Assembly: GCF_014649655.1 (NCBI RefSeq)
Contig: NZ_BMTL01000003.1
Location: 62,001 to 126,000, forward strand
Origin: Streptomyces humidus
Lineage (GTDB): Bacteria; Actinomycetota; Actinomycetes; Streptomycetales; Streptomycetaceae
Direction: 5' to 3'
DNA: 64,000 bases
The position numbers were made by a program, and so were the translations under genes. This document shows, piece by piece, positions 29,433 through 38,507 of this stretch (within the stretch, counting starts at the first letter, position 1; every line of letters begins with the position of its first letter). The notes beneath the pieces were generated by a model. The model was not told the origin of the DNA. It saw only the letters and a program-made list of their open reading frames with translations, and ran no database searches.

Positions 29433-29606
29433 TCACCGCGGGGCGTCGCCCGGCACGACCACCAGGAACGTGTCCGTGTCGAGGTCCATGACGACCTCGG
29501 CGGGCAGCCCTTCCATGCGCCGGGCGTGCGCGAACTCCTCCGCCGGCCACGAGCCGCGCGGCCCGCCCGCGGGAAAGCGTTCGAGCACCGTTCGCCCGTT
29601 CACCAT
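29433..29606 (-). CDS. Small conserved-looking protein of 57 residues
   Basis: ATG 29606 with GGAGG 11 bases upstream opens a 57-residue frame that ends five bases after the convergent ABC exporter stop. Sequence begins MVNGRTVLERFPAGG, continues with SWPAEEFAHARRMEG and ends DTDTFLVVVPGDAPR. The composition is balanced (Glu, Phe, Trp, hydrophobic strand at the C-terminus) and codon third positions are GC-rich, unlike a shadow frame. I do not recognise a family. It would be a soluble alpha/beta mini-protein. Confidence 0.65.
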   Translation of the reverse strand: MVNGRTVLERFPAGGPRGSWPAEEFAHARRMEGLPAEVVMDLDTDTFLVVVPGDAPR

Positions 29607-29849
29607 CTCGCCACCTACCTCCGATAAGCATGGTGCTGGTAGGAGTTAACGCTCTTGGAAGGTGGAACGCCTCGGCCGGTTGCGGGACTGAGACGTAGGT
29701 GACACGGACTCGCCGCTGAGTGTGAGAATCCGGTCACGTTGCGAACATCCCGGGCACTCTTCGTGTCGCTTTCCGTACGTGACGTGACATCGGGCCGGAC
29801 GCCGGATCCGGCCCGGGCATCGCGGCGTCGCCGACGGCCGGACCGGGCG

Positions 29850-31793
29850 TCACCCCGTCGGAACCGGCTGCGGTGCGGACGGGGGCAGTCCCACCCGTTC
29901 CCGGCCCTCGGCGAGTTCGCCGAGGAGTTCGGCGAGCCGCTCCCGGTGCCGGTCGGTGAGCCGCCCGGTGTCGTCGAGGTGGACGGCGCAGGCGGTGGTC
30001 GTGTCGACGAGCCGCTCGAGGACGGCGGCGACCTCGTCGGTGCCCTCCGTGTGCCGGGCCAGGGCTGGCAGTTCGTGGGCGGCGAGGGCGCTGGCGCTAC
30101 GGGCCTCGGCGAGCGTGCGGTAGGCCTCGCGGCGCAGAGTCCAGCGAGTGGCCCGGTCGCCGGAGCCGCCGGAGGTCCCCGAAGCGCCGGAGCCGCCGGG
30201 GGCGCCCGAGCCGGCGAAGTCGGCGGAATCGGCGAGGACGTGCGCGAGGTAGGCGTGCGCGGCGTCGGCGGCCGCGGCGAGACGGGCGCGCACCTGCCCA
30301 CCCCTCTCCCCCGGCATCGGCAGATGTCCGACGATCAGAACGATCGCGCACGCCAGCAGGGTTTCGGCGATCCGCGCGGCGGAGGCCTGCGGCTCCCCGC
30401 CGACCATCACCAGCGACAGCACGAGCACGGTGGCGACGGCAGTCTGCGCGGCGAAGTGCCGGGTCGAGACGGGGATGAGCGCCCCGCACAGCGCCACCAG
30501 CGCCACCAGGCCCTCGGGCCGGGGCAGCACGGCGGCGAAACCGGCGAAGAGCAGCGCCCCCAGCACGGTCCCCGCGGCCCGGCACAGCACACGCGACACC
30601 AGCGGCCCGAGATCGGGCTTGACCAGGAAGACGGCGGTGGCGGGCAGCCAGTACCAGTGGGTGTGCCGGCCGTACCACTGGGAGTGGTACAGAGCCTGCG
30701 CGACGGCGGCGCCGGCTCCGAAGGAGAGCGCGACCCGCAGTCCGTACTCGCGCCCGCCCGCCCCGAAGGCGGCGCGCAGCAGGGCGCGCGCGCCGCGCCG
30801 ACGGGTGTGCAGGTCGCCTCCGCCGCCCTGGTCGAAGGCGTCGGCGGCGCGCAGCAGGGCGTCGTCGAGGGCGCGCAGTGCGGGCCCGGACCGTGACGGC
30901 GCGGGCAGCGGCCCGGTGTGGGTGTTCTCGCGCACGGCGGCGGCGAGCCGCCGGGGGCCGACGGAGGACCGCTCGGAGAGGGGCTCCCCGGCCCAGGCGA
31001 GCGCGGTCGCCGCCTCGGCCAGCGGCAGCGCGGCGGCGTACTGGGCGTGCAGTCGGCGTTCGGCCGAGGAGCTGGCGTAGCGCCGCAGCCGGGGCCCGGC
31101 CAGGGCGTCCTGGGCATGGTCGAGGGCGGCGGTGAGCGCGGCGCGGCGGGCGATCGCGTCCTCGGCGCCGGCCGCGTCGAGGAGCTCCGCGACGGCGTCG
31201 TACACGCGGGCCACCGCGTCCCGTTCCCCGTCGAACCGGAAGTCCCCGGTCATCGCGCCGGGCGTGGGCAGGGCCAGCCGTAGCGCGAGCAGCCAGCCCG
31301 CCCCGGCGAGGAAGGCGAGGGCGCGGGCCCAGCCGGACTCGGGGACCGGCATCCCCGCGCCGATCGCGGCGCCCACGAGCAGTTGCGTGCCCGCCCCGGA
31401 GGCGACCGGTCCGACCGCGCTCATCGTGCCGGCGAGGAGCCCGAGACCGGTGAGGACGACGGTCAGCGCGACGGCTCCGACCAGGTCCCCGGCATACGTC
31501 CCGACCAGCAGGCCTGCCGCTCCGGCGAGCGCGGGCGCCCCGAGCCGCTTGACGGAGGCCCGCCGGCTGCCGGGCCGGTCGTTGATTCCGGCCAGCATGG
31601 CGGCGACCGCGGCGACCACCCCGAGCCCGGTGCGGTCGACGAGCACGGCGACCAGCAACAGGGGCCCCGCCGCCAGCGCTCCGCGGGTGACCGCGTTCCA
31701 GGGGACGGGCCCGCGTTGGGCGCGCAGGGCGTGCGCGAGCCAGGGCGGCAGAACGGAGCGTGCGCGGGCGGGAAGAGGCGGGCGCGGGGACAC
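29850..31793 (-). CDS. FUSC family integral membrane protein
   Basis: Encodes 647 residues from GTG 31793 with AGGAG upstream. Two hydrophobic blocks of about five to six helices each (about 30-175 and 355-500) flank a helical cytoplasmic region, and a C-terminal helical domain follows. This is the layout of FUSC / aromatic-acid exporter (AaeB, YccS-like) proteins. The second block carries WYWLPATAVFLVKPDLGPLVSRVLCRAAGTVLG, the best conserved FUSC stretch. A Gly/Ser-rich insert (SGAPGGSGASGTSGGSG) lies near residue 545. Substrate unknown; small organic acids are typical for the family. Confidence 0.85.
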   Translation of the reverse strand: MSPRPPLPARARSVLPPWLAHALRAQRGPVPWNAVTRGALAAGPLLLVAVLVDRTGLGVVAAVAAMLAGINDRPGSRRASVKRLGAPALAGAAGLLVGTYAGDLVGAVALTVVLTGLGLLAGTMSAVGPVASGAGTQLLVGAAIGAGMPVPESGWARALAFLAGAGWLLALRLALPTPGAMTGDFRFDGERDAVARVYDAVAELLDAAGAEDAIARRAALTAALDHAQDALAGPRLRRYASSSAERRLHAQYAAALPLAEAATALAWAGEPLSERSSVGPRRLAAAVRENTHTGPLPAPSRSGPALRALDDALLRAADAFDQGGGGDLHTRRRGARALLRAAFGAGGREYGLRVALSFGAGAAVAQALYHSQWYGRHTHWYWLPATAVFLVKPDLGPLVSRVLCRAAGTVLGALLFAGFAAVLPRPEGLVALVALCGALIPVSTRHFAAQTAVATVLVLSLVMVGGEPQASAARIAETLLACAIVLIVGHLPMPGERGGQVRARLAAAADAAHAYLAHVLADSADFAGSGAPGGSGASGTSGGSGDRATRWTLRREAYRTLAEARSASALAAHELPALARHTEGTDEVAAVLERLVDTTTACAVHLDDTGRLTDRHRERLAELLGELAEGRERVGLPPSAPQPVPTG

Positions 31794-32078
31794 GTGGCTC
31801 CTGTCGTGACGAGGGCGGGGGCGCCTTCGGGCGACGGTGGCCGGGGCGGTCAGCTGCGGGCTGAGGTGTCCACGGTAGGCGGTGGGCCCGCACGGAACGC
31901 GCCGGTTTGCGTTTCGGCGAGGTGACGAGTGCGCCGGATCCCGCGTTCTTTATGCACGCAATCCGTGGGCGCGGTCCCGGAGACGGGAGCGGGGCCGGGA
32001 GCGTAGCCTGCCCCCGGCCCCTGTCGAGCCACCATGTCGCACGCCGGCGCACTTGAGGACCCAGGTCAGTCGTGATGT
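31794..32078. other. Intergenic region upstream of the FUSC gene
   Basis: No gene is convincing here. The segment next to 31793 carries the FUSC ribosome-binding site (CAGGAGCC on the minus strand). An AT-richer patch at 31948-31975 (TTCTTTATGCACGCAATC) could hold the FUSC promoter, but I see no clear -35/-10 pair. The tRNA-like element listed separately follows at 32079. Confidence 0.4.
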
Positions 32079-32147
32079 CGTCGCGTCCTGCCTTTGGACC
32101 ACCGCGCATCGAGCTGCGCGGGCCGGACTTGAACCGGCAATTCGACG
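32079..32147 (-). other. tRNA-like element with halves in permuted order
   Basis: Read on the minus strand: CGTCG (32147-32143), AATT, then a consensus T-arm GCCGG-TTCAAGT-CCGGC (32138-32122). Next comes CCGCGCA (32121-32115), six bases, and its exact complement TGCGCGG (32108-32102). Then follow TG, a D-arm-like hairpin GTCC-AAAGGCA-GGAC (32099-32085) with the GG of a D-loop, G, and CGACG (32083-32079), which pairs with the first CGTCG. Every stem of a cloverleaf is present, but the 3' half precedes the 5' half. No linear tRNA can be folded: no matching acceptor strand exists upstream of the T-arm. The anticodon loop does not have U33. It may be a permuted tRNA-like RNA, a remnant of tandem tRNAs, or chance hairpins. 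Confidence 0.35.
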
Positions 32148-32301
32148 TCGGGCGCCTGGGCCCGGTCGCTCCGGCGATCGGCGGCGAATGCTGAGTCTGG
32201 AGCGAGAGTCTGAGATTCATCGCGATCCGTCCCTGGATTCCTCGGCGGGTACGGTTCGCTCGTCACGACAAGCTTCAGCTTCAGCTTGCGCTCCTCGCGC
32301 A

Positions 32302-32323
32302 CCCCGGTCACGAAGGACCGGGG
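32302..32323 (-). terminator. Hairpin downstream of the 243-residue hypothetical gene
   Basis: Perfect 8-bp inverted repeat CCCCGGTC (32302-32309) and GACCGGGG (32316-32323), loop ACGAAG, starting 11 bases after the minus-strand stop at 32335. There is no T tract. Confidence 0.5.
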
Positions 32324-32334
32324 AGTCTCGAAGG

Positions 32335-33066
32335 CTACCCGAACAGGTAGCCGAACACGGCGTCACCGACGCGCTGGTCGACGACGTCGGCGCCGTTCGC
32401 CTCCTCCCGGGCGAACTTCACCGCCTGCTGGACCTTCTCGAGGCGGGACAGCAGTTCGTTGACGCGGCGGGCGGGGAGGGCGCCGGAGAACTTCACGGTC
32501 GTCCAGTAACCGACCGGGACGTCCTCGTAGTAGACCTCGACCTGCGCCGGGTGCTTGTCGGTCGCCTCCGCCTTCACATGGTTGCGGGGCACCTTCTTGG
32601 TGCGCAGCGTCCGTACCGGCTCGGTCTTCCACGCGTCGGTGGAGGGGTCCTGCACCCAGGACTCGGAGGCGTCCAGCACGGGCAGCCTGCGCACGAAGGC
32701 GCCGAGGTCGACGAGTTGCTTCTCCAGGAAGAGCAGGTAGGACACGGGCACGTCGGCGACGAGGACCCGCCCGTCCACCTTCACGTCCGCGCGGGCCGTG
32801 CAGTTGGCCCAGTCCTTCGTGGCGGTCACGTCGAACAGCCGGGTCAGCGTGGCCGCGGTCTCCCGCAGCACGTCCTCCGCCTTCACCTGCACCCGGGTCG
32901 ACTCGGGCGGCAGTTGCTCGCCCTCCTCGTCCTTGGGCTGGTAGGTACGCGAGATCCCGGCCAGCAGCGCGGGCTTCTGCAGTCCGTGCTGGGCGGCGGT
33001 CAGGTCCTGGTGAGCCTTGGACTTGATGCCCTTCTCGACTGCGATGATCTGATTGAGTTTCGCCAC
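32335..33066 (-). CDS. Conserved hypothetical cytosolic protein
   Basis: Encodes 243 residues. I do not recognise a named domain. The sequence opens MAKLNQIIAVEKGIKSKAHQ, then a helical stretch, and alternates with strands such as VLVADVPVSYLLFLEKQLVDLGAFV and AQVEVYYEDVPVGYWTTVKFSG. The charged C-terminus ends in a short hydrophobic tail (VGDAVFGYLFG). Similar proteins are, as far as I recall, widespread in actinobacteria and also in their phages. No signal peptide. Codon use is like that of its neighbours. It is preceded by a small gap and the peptidase gene on the same strand. Confidence 0.82.
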   Translation of the reverse strand: MAKLNQIIAVEKGIKSKAHQDLTAAQHGLQKPALLAGISRTYQPKDEEGEQLPPESTRVQVKAEDVLRETAATLTRLFDVTATKDWANCTARADVKVDGRVLVADVPVSYLLFLEKQLVDLGAFVRRLPVLDASESWVQDPSTDAWKTEPVRTLRTKKVPRNHVKAEATDKHPAQVEVYYEDVPVGYWTTVKFSGALPARRVNELLSRLEKVQQAVKFAREEANGADVVDQRVGDAVFGYLFG

Positions 33067-33192
33067 GGAAGGACCGTAACAACGGCGGCTCCGTTCGAGC
33101 CAATGGTTATCGGCCGCCCACTGACGAACCGTCTCCGCCGGCCTCGTGTCTCCGACGGGATCCGCCCTGCGCCGCCCGCTCCTCGGCCGGTC

Positions 33193-34149
33193 TCACCGCG
33201 CGGCGTAACCGTCGGTGGCCGCCACCAGCGCCTCCGCCACGCCCCGCGCCCCCGCGCCGTGTCCGGCGTGGTCGACGACGACCAACTCGCTGCCGGGCCA
33301 GGCGTGATGCAGCCGCCAGACGACGCCCAGGAGGTTCCCGAAGTCCAGGCTGCCCTGCACGAGGGTGCCGGGCACACCGTCGAGGAGGCGGGCGTCACGC
33401 AGAACGGCCTCCTCCCCGTCCAGGAAGTGACCGTTGCCCCAGTAGTGGGTGACCGTGCGGGCGAACCCCGCCCGGAACACCGGGTCCTCGAACCGCTCGA
33501 CGGACCGCGGCGGCGCCGGGATCGTCGCCGTCTCCCAGTCCGTCCACGCCCGCGCGGCCCGCTCCCGCACACCGGGATCGGGCGACTCGAGCAGCCTGTT
33601 GTAGGCGGCGGCGAGATTGCCGTCCCGTGCCACGCCCTCCGGCAGCCCCGCCAGGAACCGCTCGAACGCCTCCGGGAACACCTTCCCCAACCCGCGCGTC
33701 AGCAAGTCCACTTCGGCATCGGAGCCGGTGGCGACGCCGGTCAGCACCAGCTCGCTCACCGCCGCGGTACACGTCTGCGCGTAACGCAACGCCAGCACCG
33801 ACCCCCATGACACCCCCCACACCAGCCACCGCTCGACGCCCAGACTCCGCCGCAGCAGTTCGAGATCGGCCATCAGGTGCGCCGTCGTGTTGACGCTCAT
33901 GTCGGTGTCGTACCGGCTCGCGTGCGGGGTGGACCGACCGCAGCCGCGCTGGTCGAGCAGAACGATCCGGTAAGCGGCGGGGTCGAACAGCCGCCGCAGG
34001 TACGGGGTCGCCCCGGATCCCGGCCCGCCGTGCAGCACCAGCGCGGGCTTGCCCCCCGGATTCCCGCAGGTCTCCCAGTACACGCGGTTGCCGTCACCGA
34101 CGTCCAGCATGCCGTGCTCGTACGGTTCGGTCTCCGGATACAGGCCCAT
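33193..34149 (-). CDS. pip: Proline iminopeptidase (alpha/beta hydrolase, S33)
   Basis: Encodes 318 residues, the standard length. It removes N-terminal proline from peptides in the cytoplasm. The oxyanion loop is VLHGGPGSGATPYLRRLFDP, followed by LLDQRGCGRSTPHA. The nucleophile elbow is VWGVSWGSVLAL (Ser near residue 112), with the acid in VQGSLDF and the His in VVDHAGHGAGARG. A GGNGHFLDGEE-like segment matches the cap domain (HYWGNGHFLDGEE). TACGGT lies six bases before the ATG and no Shine-Dalgarno sequence is visible, so the mRNA may be leaderless. Confidence 0.95.
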   Translation of the reverse strand: MGLYPETEPYEHGMLDVGDGNRVYWETCGNPGGKPALVLHGGPGSGATPYLRRLFDPAAYRIVLLDQRGCGRSTPHASRYDTDMSVNTTAHLMADLELLRRSLGVERWLVWGVSWGSVLALRYAQTCTAAVSELVLTGVATGSDAEVDLLTRGLGKVFPEAFERFLAGLPEGVARDGNLAAAYNRLLESPDPGVRERAARAWTDWETATIPAPPRSVERFEDPVFRAGFARTVTHYWGNGHFLDGEEAVLRDARLLDGVPGTLVQGSLDFGNLLGVVWRLHHAWPGSELVVVDHAGHGAGARGVAEALVAATDGYAAR

Positions 34150-34191
34150 CGCGCCACCGTACGATCTCCGCGGCGCCGCCGTCGCACGGAT

Positions 34192-34947
34192 TCACCTACC
34201 GGTCCCGGCGGTCCCGGCCGCCGTCCGCAGCACATCCCGCAGCATCTGCGGGGTGAGCCGGCCGGTGAAGGTGTTGCGCTGGCTGACGTGGAAGCAGCCG
34301 AAGACGTCCACGCCGTCGCCGCCGGGGTCGTCGAGCGGCAACCGTGCCCCGTGCGCGAAGGGCGGCCGTGGCCGTGGCACGCTCCAGCCCGCCTCGGCGA
34401 ACGCGGGCAGCGCGGCCTGCCAGCCGAAGGCGCCCAGCACGACCACCGACCGCAGCGTCGGCCGCAGCAGCCGAAGCTCCCGCACCAGCCAGGGCCGGCA
34501 CGTGTCCCGCTCCCCAGGGGTGGGCTTGTTGTCCGGCGGCGCACAGTGCACGGGCGACGTGACGCGCACCCCGTACAGCTCCAGGCCGTCGTCGGCGGCG
34601 ACGGACGTGGGCTGTGAGGCGAGCCCCAGGTCGTACAACGCCTGGTACAGCACGTCTCCGGAACGGTCACCCGTGAACATACGGCCCGTACGGTTCCCGC
34701 CGTGCGCCGCCGGAGCGAGCCCGACGATCAGCAGGCGGGCGTCCGGCGGACCGAATCCGGGCACGGGCCGTCCCCAGTACGTCCGGTCCGCGAAGGCCGC
34801 CCGCTTCGTGCGGGCCACCTCCTCACGCCACTCCACCAGCCGAGGACACGCCCTGCACCCCGTGATCCGCCCGTCGAGCAGGTTCAGAGCGGACGAGGTG
34901 GCGGCGGGCTCGGAAGGGGAGGCGGAAGCGGAGGAGGAAGCGTCCAT
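34192..34947 (-). CDS. Family 5 uracil-DNA glycosylase (UDGb type)
   Basis: Encodes 251 residues. Four Cys likely bind a 4Fe-4S cluster: CRACPRL near 31-34 and C...C in [18 protein letters not shown]. Motif [20 protein letters not shown] has Ala at the position where families 1-4 keep Asn/Asp, as is typical of UDGb. Motif II is [15 protein letters not shown]. Such enzymes remove uracil, hypoxanthine and related bases in GC-rich genomes where cytosine deamination is a heavy load. TACGGT ends six bases before the ATG (34954-34959), suggesting a leaderless start; a damage-type TTGTCAGTG element is absent. The first 20 residues are Ser/Ala-rich. Confidence 0.9.
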   Translation of the reverse strand: MDASSSASASPSEPAATSSALNLLDGRITGCRACPRLVEWREEVARTKRAAFADRTYWGRPVPGFGPPDARLLIVGLAPAAHGGNRTGRMFTGDRSGDVLYQALYDLGLASQPTSVAADDGLELYGVRVTSPVHCAPPDNKPTPGERDTCRPWLVRELRLLRPTLRSVVVLGAFGWQAALPAFAEAGWSVPRPRPPFAHGARLPLDDPGGDGVDVFGCFHVSQRNTFTGRLTPQMLRDVLRTAAGTAGTGR

Positions 34948-35005
34948 GGCTCCACCGTAAGACCAGGTCGGACTGTGTCGGGGGGGGCCGGAACGTCAGC
35001 GGCCG

Positions 35006-35935
35006 CTACAGCTCGAACCACCCGCGTCCGACGTACCAGTGGCCGCCCTCGCGCAGGTGGTCGAGGACGGCTCGTTCGAGAACGGTCCGGCGGGGCAGCT
35101 GGTCCAGGGGCACGTCGGTGGTGCCGAAGACGAACCGGACGGGTTCCATGTCCTCGGGGGCCTCAGGGGCCTCACGGGCCTCGGAGGCCGTCGGCGGGTG
35201 GGCGAGGTGGAACCGCTCCTGGAAGCGGACGATGTTGGAGTCCTTCGGCAGGCGGCGCTTGAGCTGGGGGTCCAGCAGCCACGACTCGCAGGTGGCCACC
35301 GAATAGGTCTCTTCGGGGTAGTGGCGGGCGAAGAACGTCCGGGCGAGTGCGAGGGATCGCTCGACGGCCTGCGGGGTCAGGGGCCCCATGAAGTCGGGCA
35401 CATGGACGGCGAGGCCCAGTTCCTGGGGCCGCTGGGGCAGTCCCGCCGCCGCGATCGAGGCTCCGGTCCGCTCGTCGACGCGGCTGCGCTGGAACTGCAG
35501 GCGTCCCAGTTGGTACAGCTCGCCGTGGAAGTGCAGGGTGAGCCATTGCGGGATGAGCAGCCCGCCCGTGCCGTGCCATCGCCGGTACCAGGCGACGCAT
35601 CGGCCGACGTCGGCGAGGGTGCGCCGGCCGACCTCGTCGGGGATGCCCCGCTCCCGGTGGTGGGCCCGGATGTGGGGCAGCGCGGCGACGAAGACGTACA
35701 GCGGGAAGAACCGTGCCGTCGCGGTGGAGGCGTCGGGGAGGGCCGGTATGTCGACGGTCGTCCCCCGGATCCGCCCCATGTCCTGGACGACGTCCGCCAC
35801 GGCCTTCTCCAGGATCCGCAGAACGTCCGTGTCGCTCGTGACGCGCCTGCTCAGGCGGACGGCCTCGTCGATGTCCTGGTGCGGGACCGCGAGGTCGAGG
35901 AGCACATCGGTCAGCTCGTCGGTGTTCGGCAGCAT
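35006..35935 (-). CDS. Acyltransferase-domain (DUF5596-type) protein
   Basis: Encodes 309 residues. The sequence opens MLPNTDELTDVLLDLAVP, and the C-terminal half contains FMGPLTPQAVERSLALARTFFARHYPEE. That stretch is typical of Streptomyces proteins annotated as N-acyltransferases with a GNAT-like C-terminal half. The catalytic activity has not been shown for this family to my knowledge. CESWLLDPQLKRRLPKDSNIVRFQERF and a final HWYVGRGWFEL are conserved end motifs. ATG 35935 has AGAGGGGGG about 11 bases upstream. No membrane segment. It is divergent from the small membrane protein gene at 36033. Confidence 0.78.
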   Translation of the reverse strand: MLPNTDELTDVLLDLAVPHQDIDEAVRLSRRVTSDTDVLRILEKAVADVVQDMGRIRGTTVDIPALPDASTATARFFPLYVFVAALPHIRAHHRERGIPDEVGRRTLADVGRCVAWYRRWHGTGGLLIPQWLTLHFHGELYQLGRLQFQRSRVDERTGASIAAAGLPQRPQELGLAVHVPDFMGPLTPQAVERSLALARTFFARHYPEETYSVATCESWLLDPQLKRRLPKDSNIVRFQERFHLAHPPTASEAREAPEAPEDMEPVRFVFGTTDVPLDQLPRRTVLERAVLDHLREGGHWYVGRGWFEL

Positions 35936-36032
35936 GGAAGCGCGGCCCCCCTCTTGGTCGTCGGACGTCGGATCCCTGTGGAGAACGTCCGGGGCGGAGA
36001 GTACGTTGCAAGGGAGGAGTGGTGTTTTCGCG

Positions 36033-36299
36033 ATGCGTACCGGAAGTGAGCCGACGACCGCGCGCAGTGCGCTGCGGCTGCGTCTCGGGCTGGCCCTGTG
36101 GGGCGTGGTCTGGACGGTCTTCGGGACGGCCGTGTTCGCGCTGGTGGGGCGTCCGGGATGGGCGGCGGCATGCGGGGCGCTGTGGGTGGTGACCACCGTC
36201 GACCTGGCGTTGGTGGTCCGGCACATCCGGCAGGGCCCTCACTACCAGCCGGGCCGCGACATTCCGCCGTACCGGCCGCCCGAACGGCGGCACCCCTGA
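36033..36299 (+). CDS. Small two-helix membrane protein (DUF6343-like)
   Basis: Encodes 88 residues. Two hydrophobic helices (about 20-40 and 45-63) are joined by a short GRPGWAA turn. The basic C-terminus ends with YQPGRDIPPYRPPERRHP. The N-terminal MRTGSEPTTARSALRLR is basic, so both ends should be cytoplasmic. This pattern fits small Streptomyces proteins grouped as DUF6343; the assignment is from memory. GGGAGGAG lies 13 bases upstream of the ATG. Function unknown. Confidence 0.72.
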   Translation: MRTGSEPTTARSALRLRLGLALWGVVWTVFGTAVFALVGRPGWAAACGALWVVTTVDLALVVRHIRQGPHYQPGRDIPPYRPPERRHP

Positions 36300-36417
36300 G
36301 ACGGGCGGCCTCGCCCGGGAGGCGGCACCGCGGCACGCGTGCGGTGGGGCGGCGCGGCGACCCGGGACGGATGATGCGTGTACGGCGCCGGGCGGAGCGC
36401 GACGGCGGGCCGTCCTT

Positions 36418-36798
36418 TCAGCTCTCGAAGCGGGCTGCCTTCAGGTACTGCGGGTTGGGGTCGAGTGCCGCGGCCAGTCGGAAGTGGCGCTTGGCCTGGT
36501 CGCCGCGTCCTTGTCGTTCGTAGGTGCGGGCGAGCGCGAAGTGGGCGAACGCGTTGTCGGGTTCGCGCTCCAGCACCACGGTGAACTCGAGTTCGGCGGG
36601 ACGTAGTTGCGCGGCGGCGAAGAAGGCGCGGGCACGCAACAGGCGGGCGGCGGTGTTCTCGGGGTGCGCGGCGATGACTTGGTCGAGCAGCTTCACCGCG
36701 CCCCGCGGGTCCCGTGCGGCGAGCAGTTGCTCGGCGGCGCGGAAGTCGATGACGTGTGTCTCCGGAGTGCGTCCGGTAGAACCTGCGGTATCGGGCAC
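36418..36798 (-). CDS. Tetratricopeptide repeat protein
   Basis: Encodes 126 residues from GTG 36798, preceded by GGAAGGA with spacing 6. About three TPR units follow: AEQLLAARDPRGAVKLLDQVIAAHPENTAARLLRARAF (split over two helices), the pair around ELEFTVVLEREPDNAFAHFALARTY, and DQAKRHFRLAAALDPNPQYLKAA. It is a soluble scaffold with no enzymatic motif. It lies 50 bases downstream of coaE's stop on the same strand and is probably co-transcribed with it. Partner unknown. Confidence 0.9.
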   Translation of the reverse strand: MPDTAGSTGRTPETHVIDFRAAEQLLAARDPRGAVKLLDQVIAAHPENTAARLLRARAFFAAAQLRPAELEFTVVLEREPDNAFAHFALARTYERQGRGDQAKRHFRLAAALDPNPQYLKAARFES

Positions 36799-36848
36799 GG
36801 AAAAATCCTTCCCTGGCTGGGAGGGTTCAACGCGCGGACCCGGGGGGC

Positions 36849-37469
36849 CTATTCCGGGGAGGCCTCGCGGGCGGTGTGCGCTCTGCGCACGAGGTCGTTC
36901 CACACGTCCTTGACGCGGTGCCGCAGTTCGGGGAGGGGTACGTCGTTGTCGATCACGATGTCGGCGATCTCGCGGCGTTGTTCGCGCGTCGCCTGGGCGG
37001 CCATGCGGGCGCGGGCGTCCTGCTCCGTCATGCCACGCAGGCGTACGAGGCGGTCGAGCTGGGTGTCGGGGCGGACGTCCACGACGACGACGAGGTCGTA
37101 GAGGGGGGCGAGGCCGTTCTCGGTGAGGAGGGGGACGTCGTGGACGACGACGGCGTCCTGCGGGGCGGAGGTCTCCAGTGCGCGCGACCGAGCGCCGACC
37201 AGAGGGTGGACGATCGAGTTGAGGAGGGCGAGTTTCTCGGGGTCGGCGAAGACCACGGAGCCGAGCCGGGGGCGGTCGAGGCTGCCGTCCGCGGTGAGGA
37301 CGTCCTCCCCGAAGGCGTCGACGACGGCTGCGAGGCCCGGGGTGCCGGGCGCGACGACTTCGCGGGCGATGCGGTCCGCGTCGATCAGCACGGCTCCGCA
37401 TTCGACGAGCAGTCGGGACACTTCGCTCTTGCCGGCGCCGATCCCGCCGGTCAGGCCCACCTTCAGCAT
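36849..37469 (-). CDS. coaE: Dephospho-CoA kinase
   Basis: Encodes 206 residues, the normal size. It phosphorylates the 3'-hydroxyl of dephospho-CoA, the last step of coenzyme A synthesis. P-loop [17 protein letters not shown] (about 5-21), substrate motif [12 protein letters not shown], the CoA-site IVHPLV, and Walker B-like [13 protein letters not shown] are all present; the lid has [19 protein letters not shown] 37469 lacks a Shine-Dalgarno sequence; TAAGCT lies 7 bases upstream, as for a leaderless mRNA. A longer form from 37505 would add 12 unconserved residues. Confidence 0.96.
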   Translation of the reverse strand: MLKVGLTGGIGAGKSEVSRLLVECGAVLIDADRIAREVVAPGTPGLAAVVDAFGEDVLTADGSLDRPRLGSVVFADPEKLALLNSIVHPLVGARSRALETSAPQDAVVVHDVPLLTENGLAPLYDLVVVVDVRPDTQLDRLVRLRGMTEQDARARMAAQATREQRREIADIVIDNDVPLPELRHRVKDVWNDLVRRAHTAREASPE

Positions 37470-37568
37470 GACGGGAAGCTTAGGGCCTGCCGGTGACACG
37501 CACACGGCAGGCCCCCGAAGGCGCCCGTCGAGGCGCCGGCAGGCCCCGACGGGGCTGCGCGGCGGCGG

Positions 37569-38507
37569 TCAGCCCTCCCCTTCGCGTTCGGCGAGGAACC
37601 GCTCGAATTCCTGCCCGATCTCGTCCGCGGACGGGATGTCGACCGGCTCGGCGAGCATGTTGCCGCGGCTTTCGGCGCCGGCCGCCGCGTCGTACTGGTG
37701 TTCCAGGCCTTGGACGAGGCTGGTGAGTTCCTCGTCGCCCTCCTGGATCTGACGGTCGATCTCGGTCTGCGTGCGGTGGGCGTCGGTGCGCAGGGAGTGG
37801 GCGATGCCCGGCAGCACGAGTCCGGTCGCCGCGGTGATCGCTTCCAGCACCGTCAGGGCCGCGTCCGGGTAGGTGGAGCGGGCGATGTAGTGCGGGACGT
37901 GCGCGGCGACGCCGAGGATGTCGTGACCGGCGTCCATGAGGCGGTACTCGATGAGGGCCTCGGCGCTGCCGGGGACCTGAGCCTCGTCGAAGGGGCTGCG
38001 ATGGCCGGGCGTGAGGTCGGTGCGGTTGCCGTGCGGGGTGATGCCCACGGGGCGGGTGTGCGGGACGCCCATGGGGATGCCGTGGAAGTTCACCGACAGG
38101 CGGACCCCGAGCCGTTCGACGATCTGCTTCACGGCGACGGCGAAGCGCTCCCACTCGACGTCCGGTTCGGGGCCCGAGAGCAGCAGGAAGGGGGCTCCGG
38201 TGGCGTCCTGCACGAGGCGCACCTCGATGGTCGGCTCTTCGTAGTCGGTCCACCGGTCGCGCTTGAAGGTGAGCAGCGGGCGGCGGGCGCGGTAGTCGAC
38301 GAGCCGGTCGTGGTCGAAGCGGGCTACGAGTTGGTTGGGCAGCGAGTCGAGCAGCCGGTCGACGATCTGGTCGCCGGTCTCGCCCGCGTCGATGTATCCG
38401 TCGAAGTGGTAGAGCATGACAAGTCCGGCCGATTCCTGGGCCAACGCCATGTCGACGACTGCCAGGCCCTTCGGCTCCCATGCGTACAAACCCTGCGGAT
38501 CAAGCAC
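37569..38507 (-). CDS. PAC2 family (proteasome assembly chaperone-like) protein
   Basis: Encodes 312 residues from GTG 38507, with GAGGAGGAG upstream. The PAC2 fold covers about 10-240: [73 protein letters not shown] and [16 protein letters not shown]. Its C-terminal tail is charged ([22 protein letters not shown]). Actinobacterial members are linked by homology to 20S proteasome assembly factors and are sometimes called carboxylate-amine-ligase-like; a role in proteasome assembly is not shown. It is transcribed away from rpsA on the same strand after a 478-base gap. Confidence 0.9.
   Translation of the reverse strand: MLDPQGLYAWEPKGLAVVDMALAQESAGLVMLYHFDGYIDAGETGDQIVDRLLDSLPNQLVARFDHDRLVDYRARRPLLTFKRDRWTDYEEPTIEVRLVQDATGAPFLLLSGPEPDVEWERFAVAVKQIVERLGVRLSVNFHGIPMGVPHTRPVGITPHGNRTDLTPGHRSPFDEAQVPGSAEALIEYRLMDAGHDILGVAAHVPHYIARSTYPDAALTVLEAITAATGLVLPGIAHSLRTDAHRTQTEIDRQIQEGDEELTSLVQGLEHQYDAAAGAESRGNMLAEPVDIPSADEIGQEFERFLAEREGEG

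Noticed and set aside
32066..32311. Minus-strand open frame of 81 codons across the tRNA-like element
   Set aside because: It covers the T-arm and a short CTTCAG repeat, has no family resemblance, and would conflict with the structured element.
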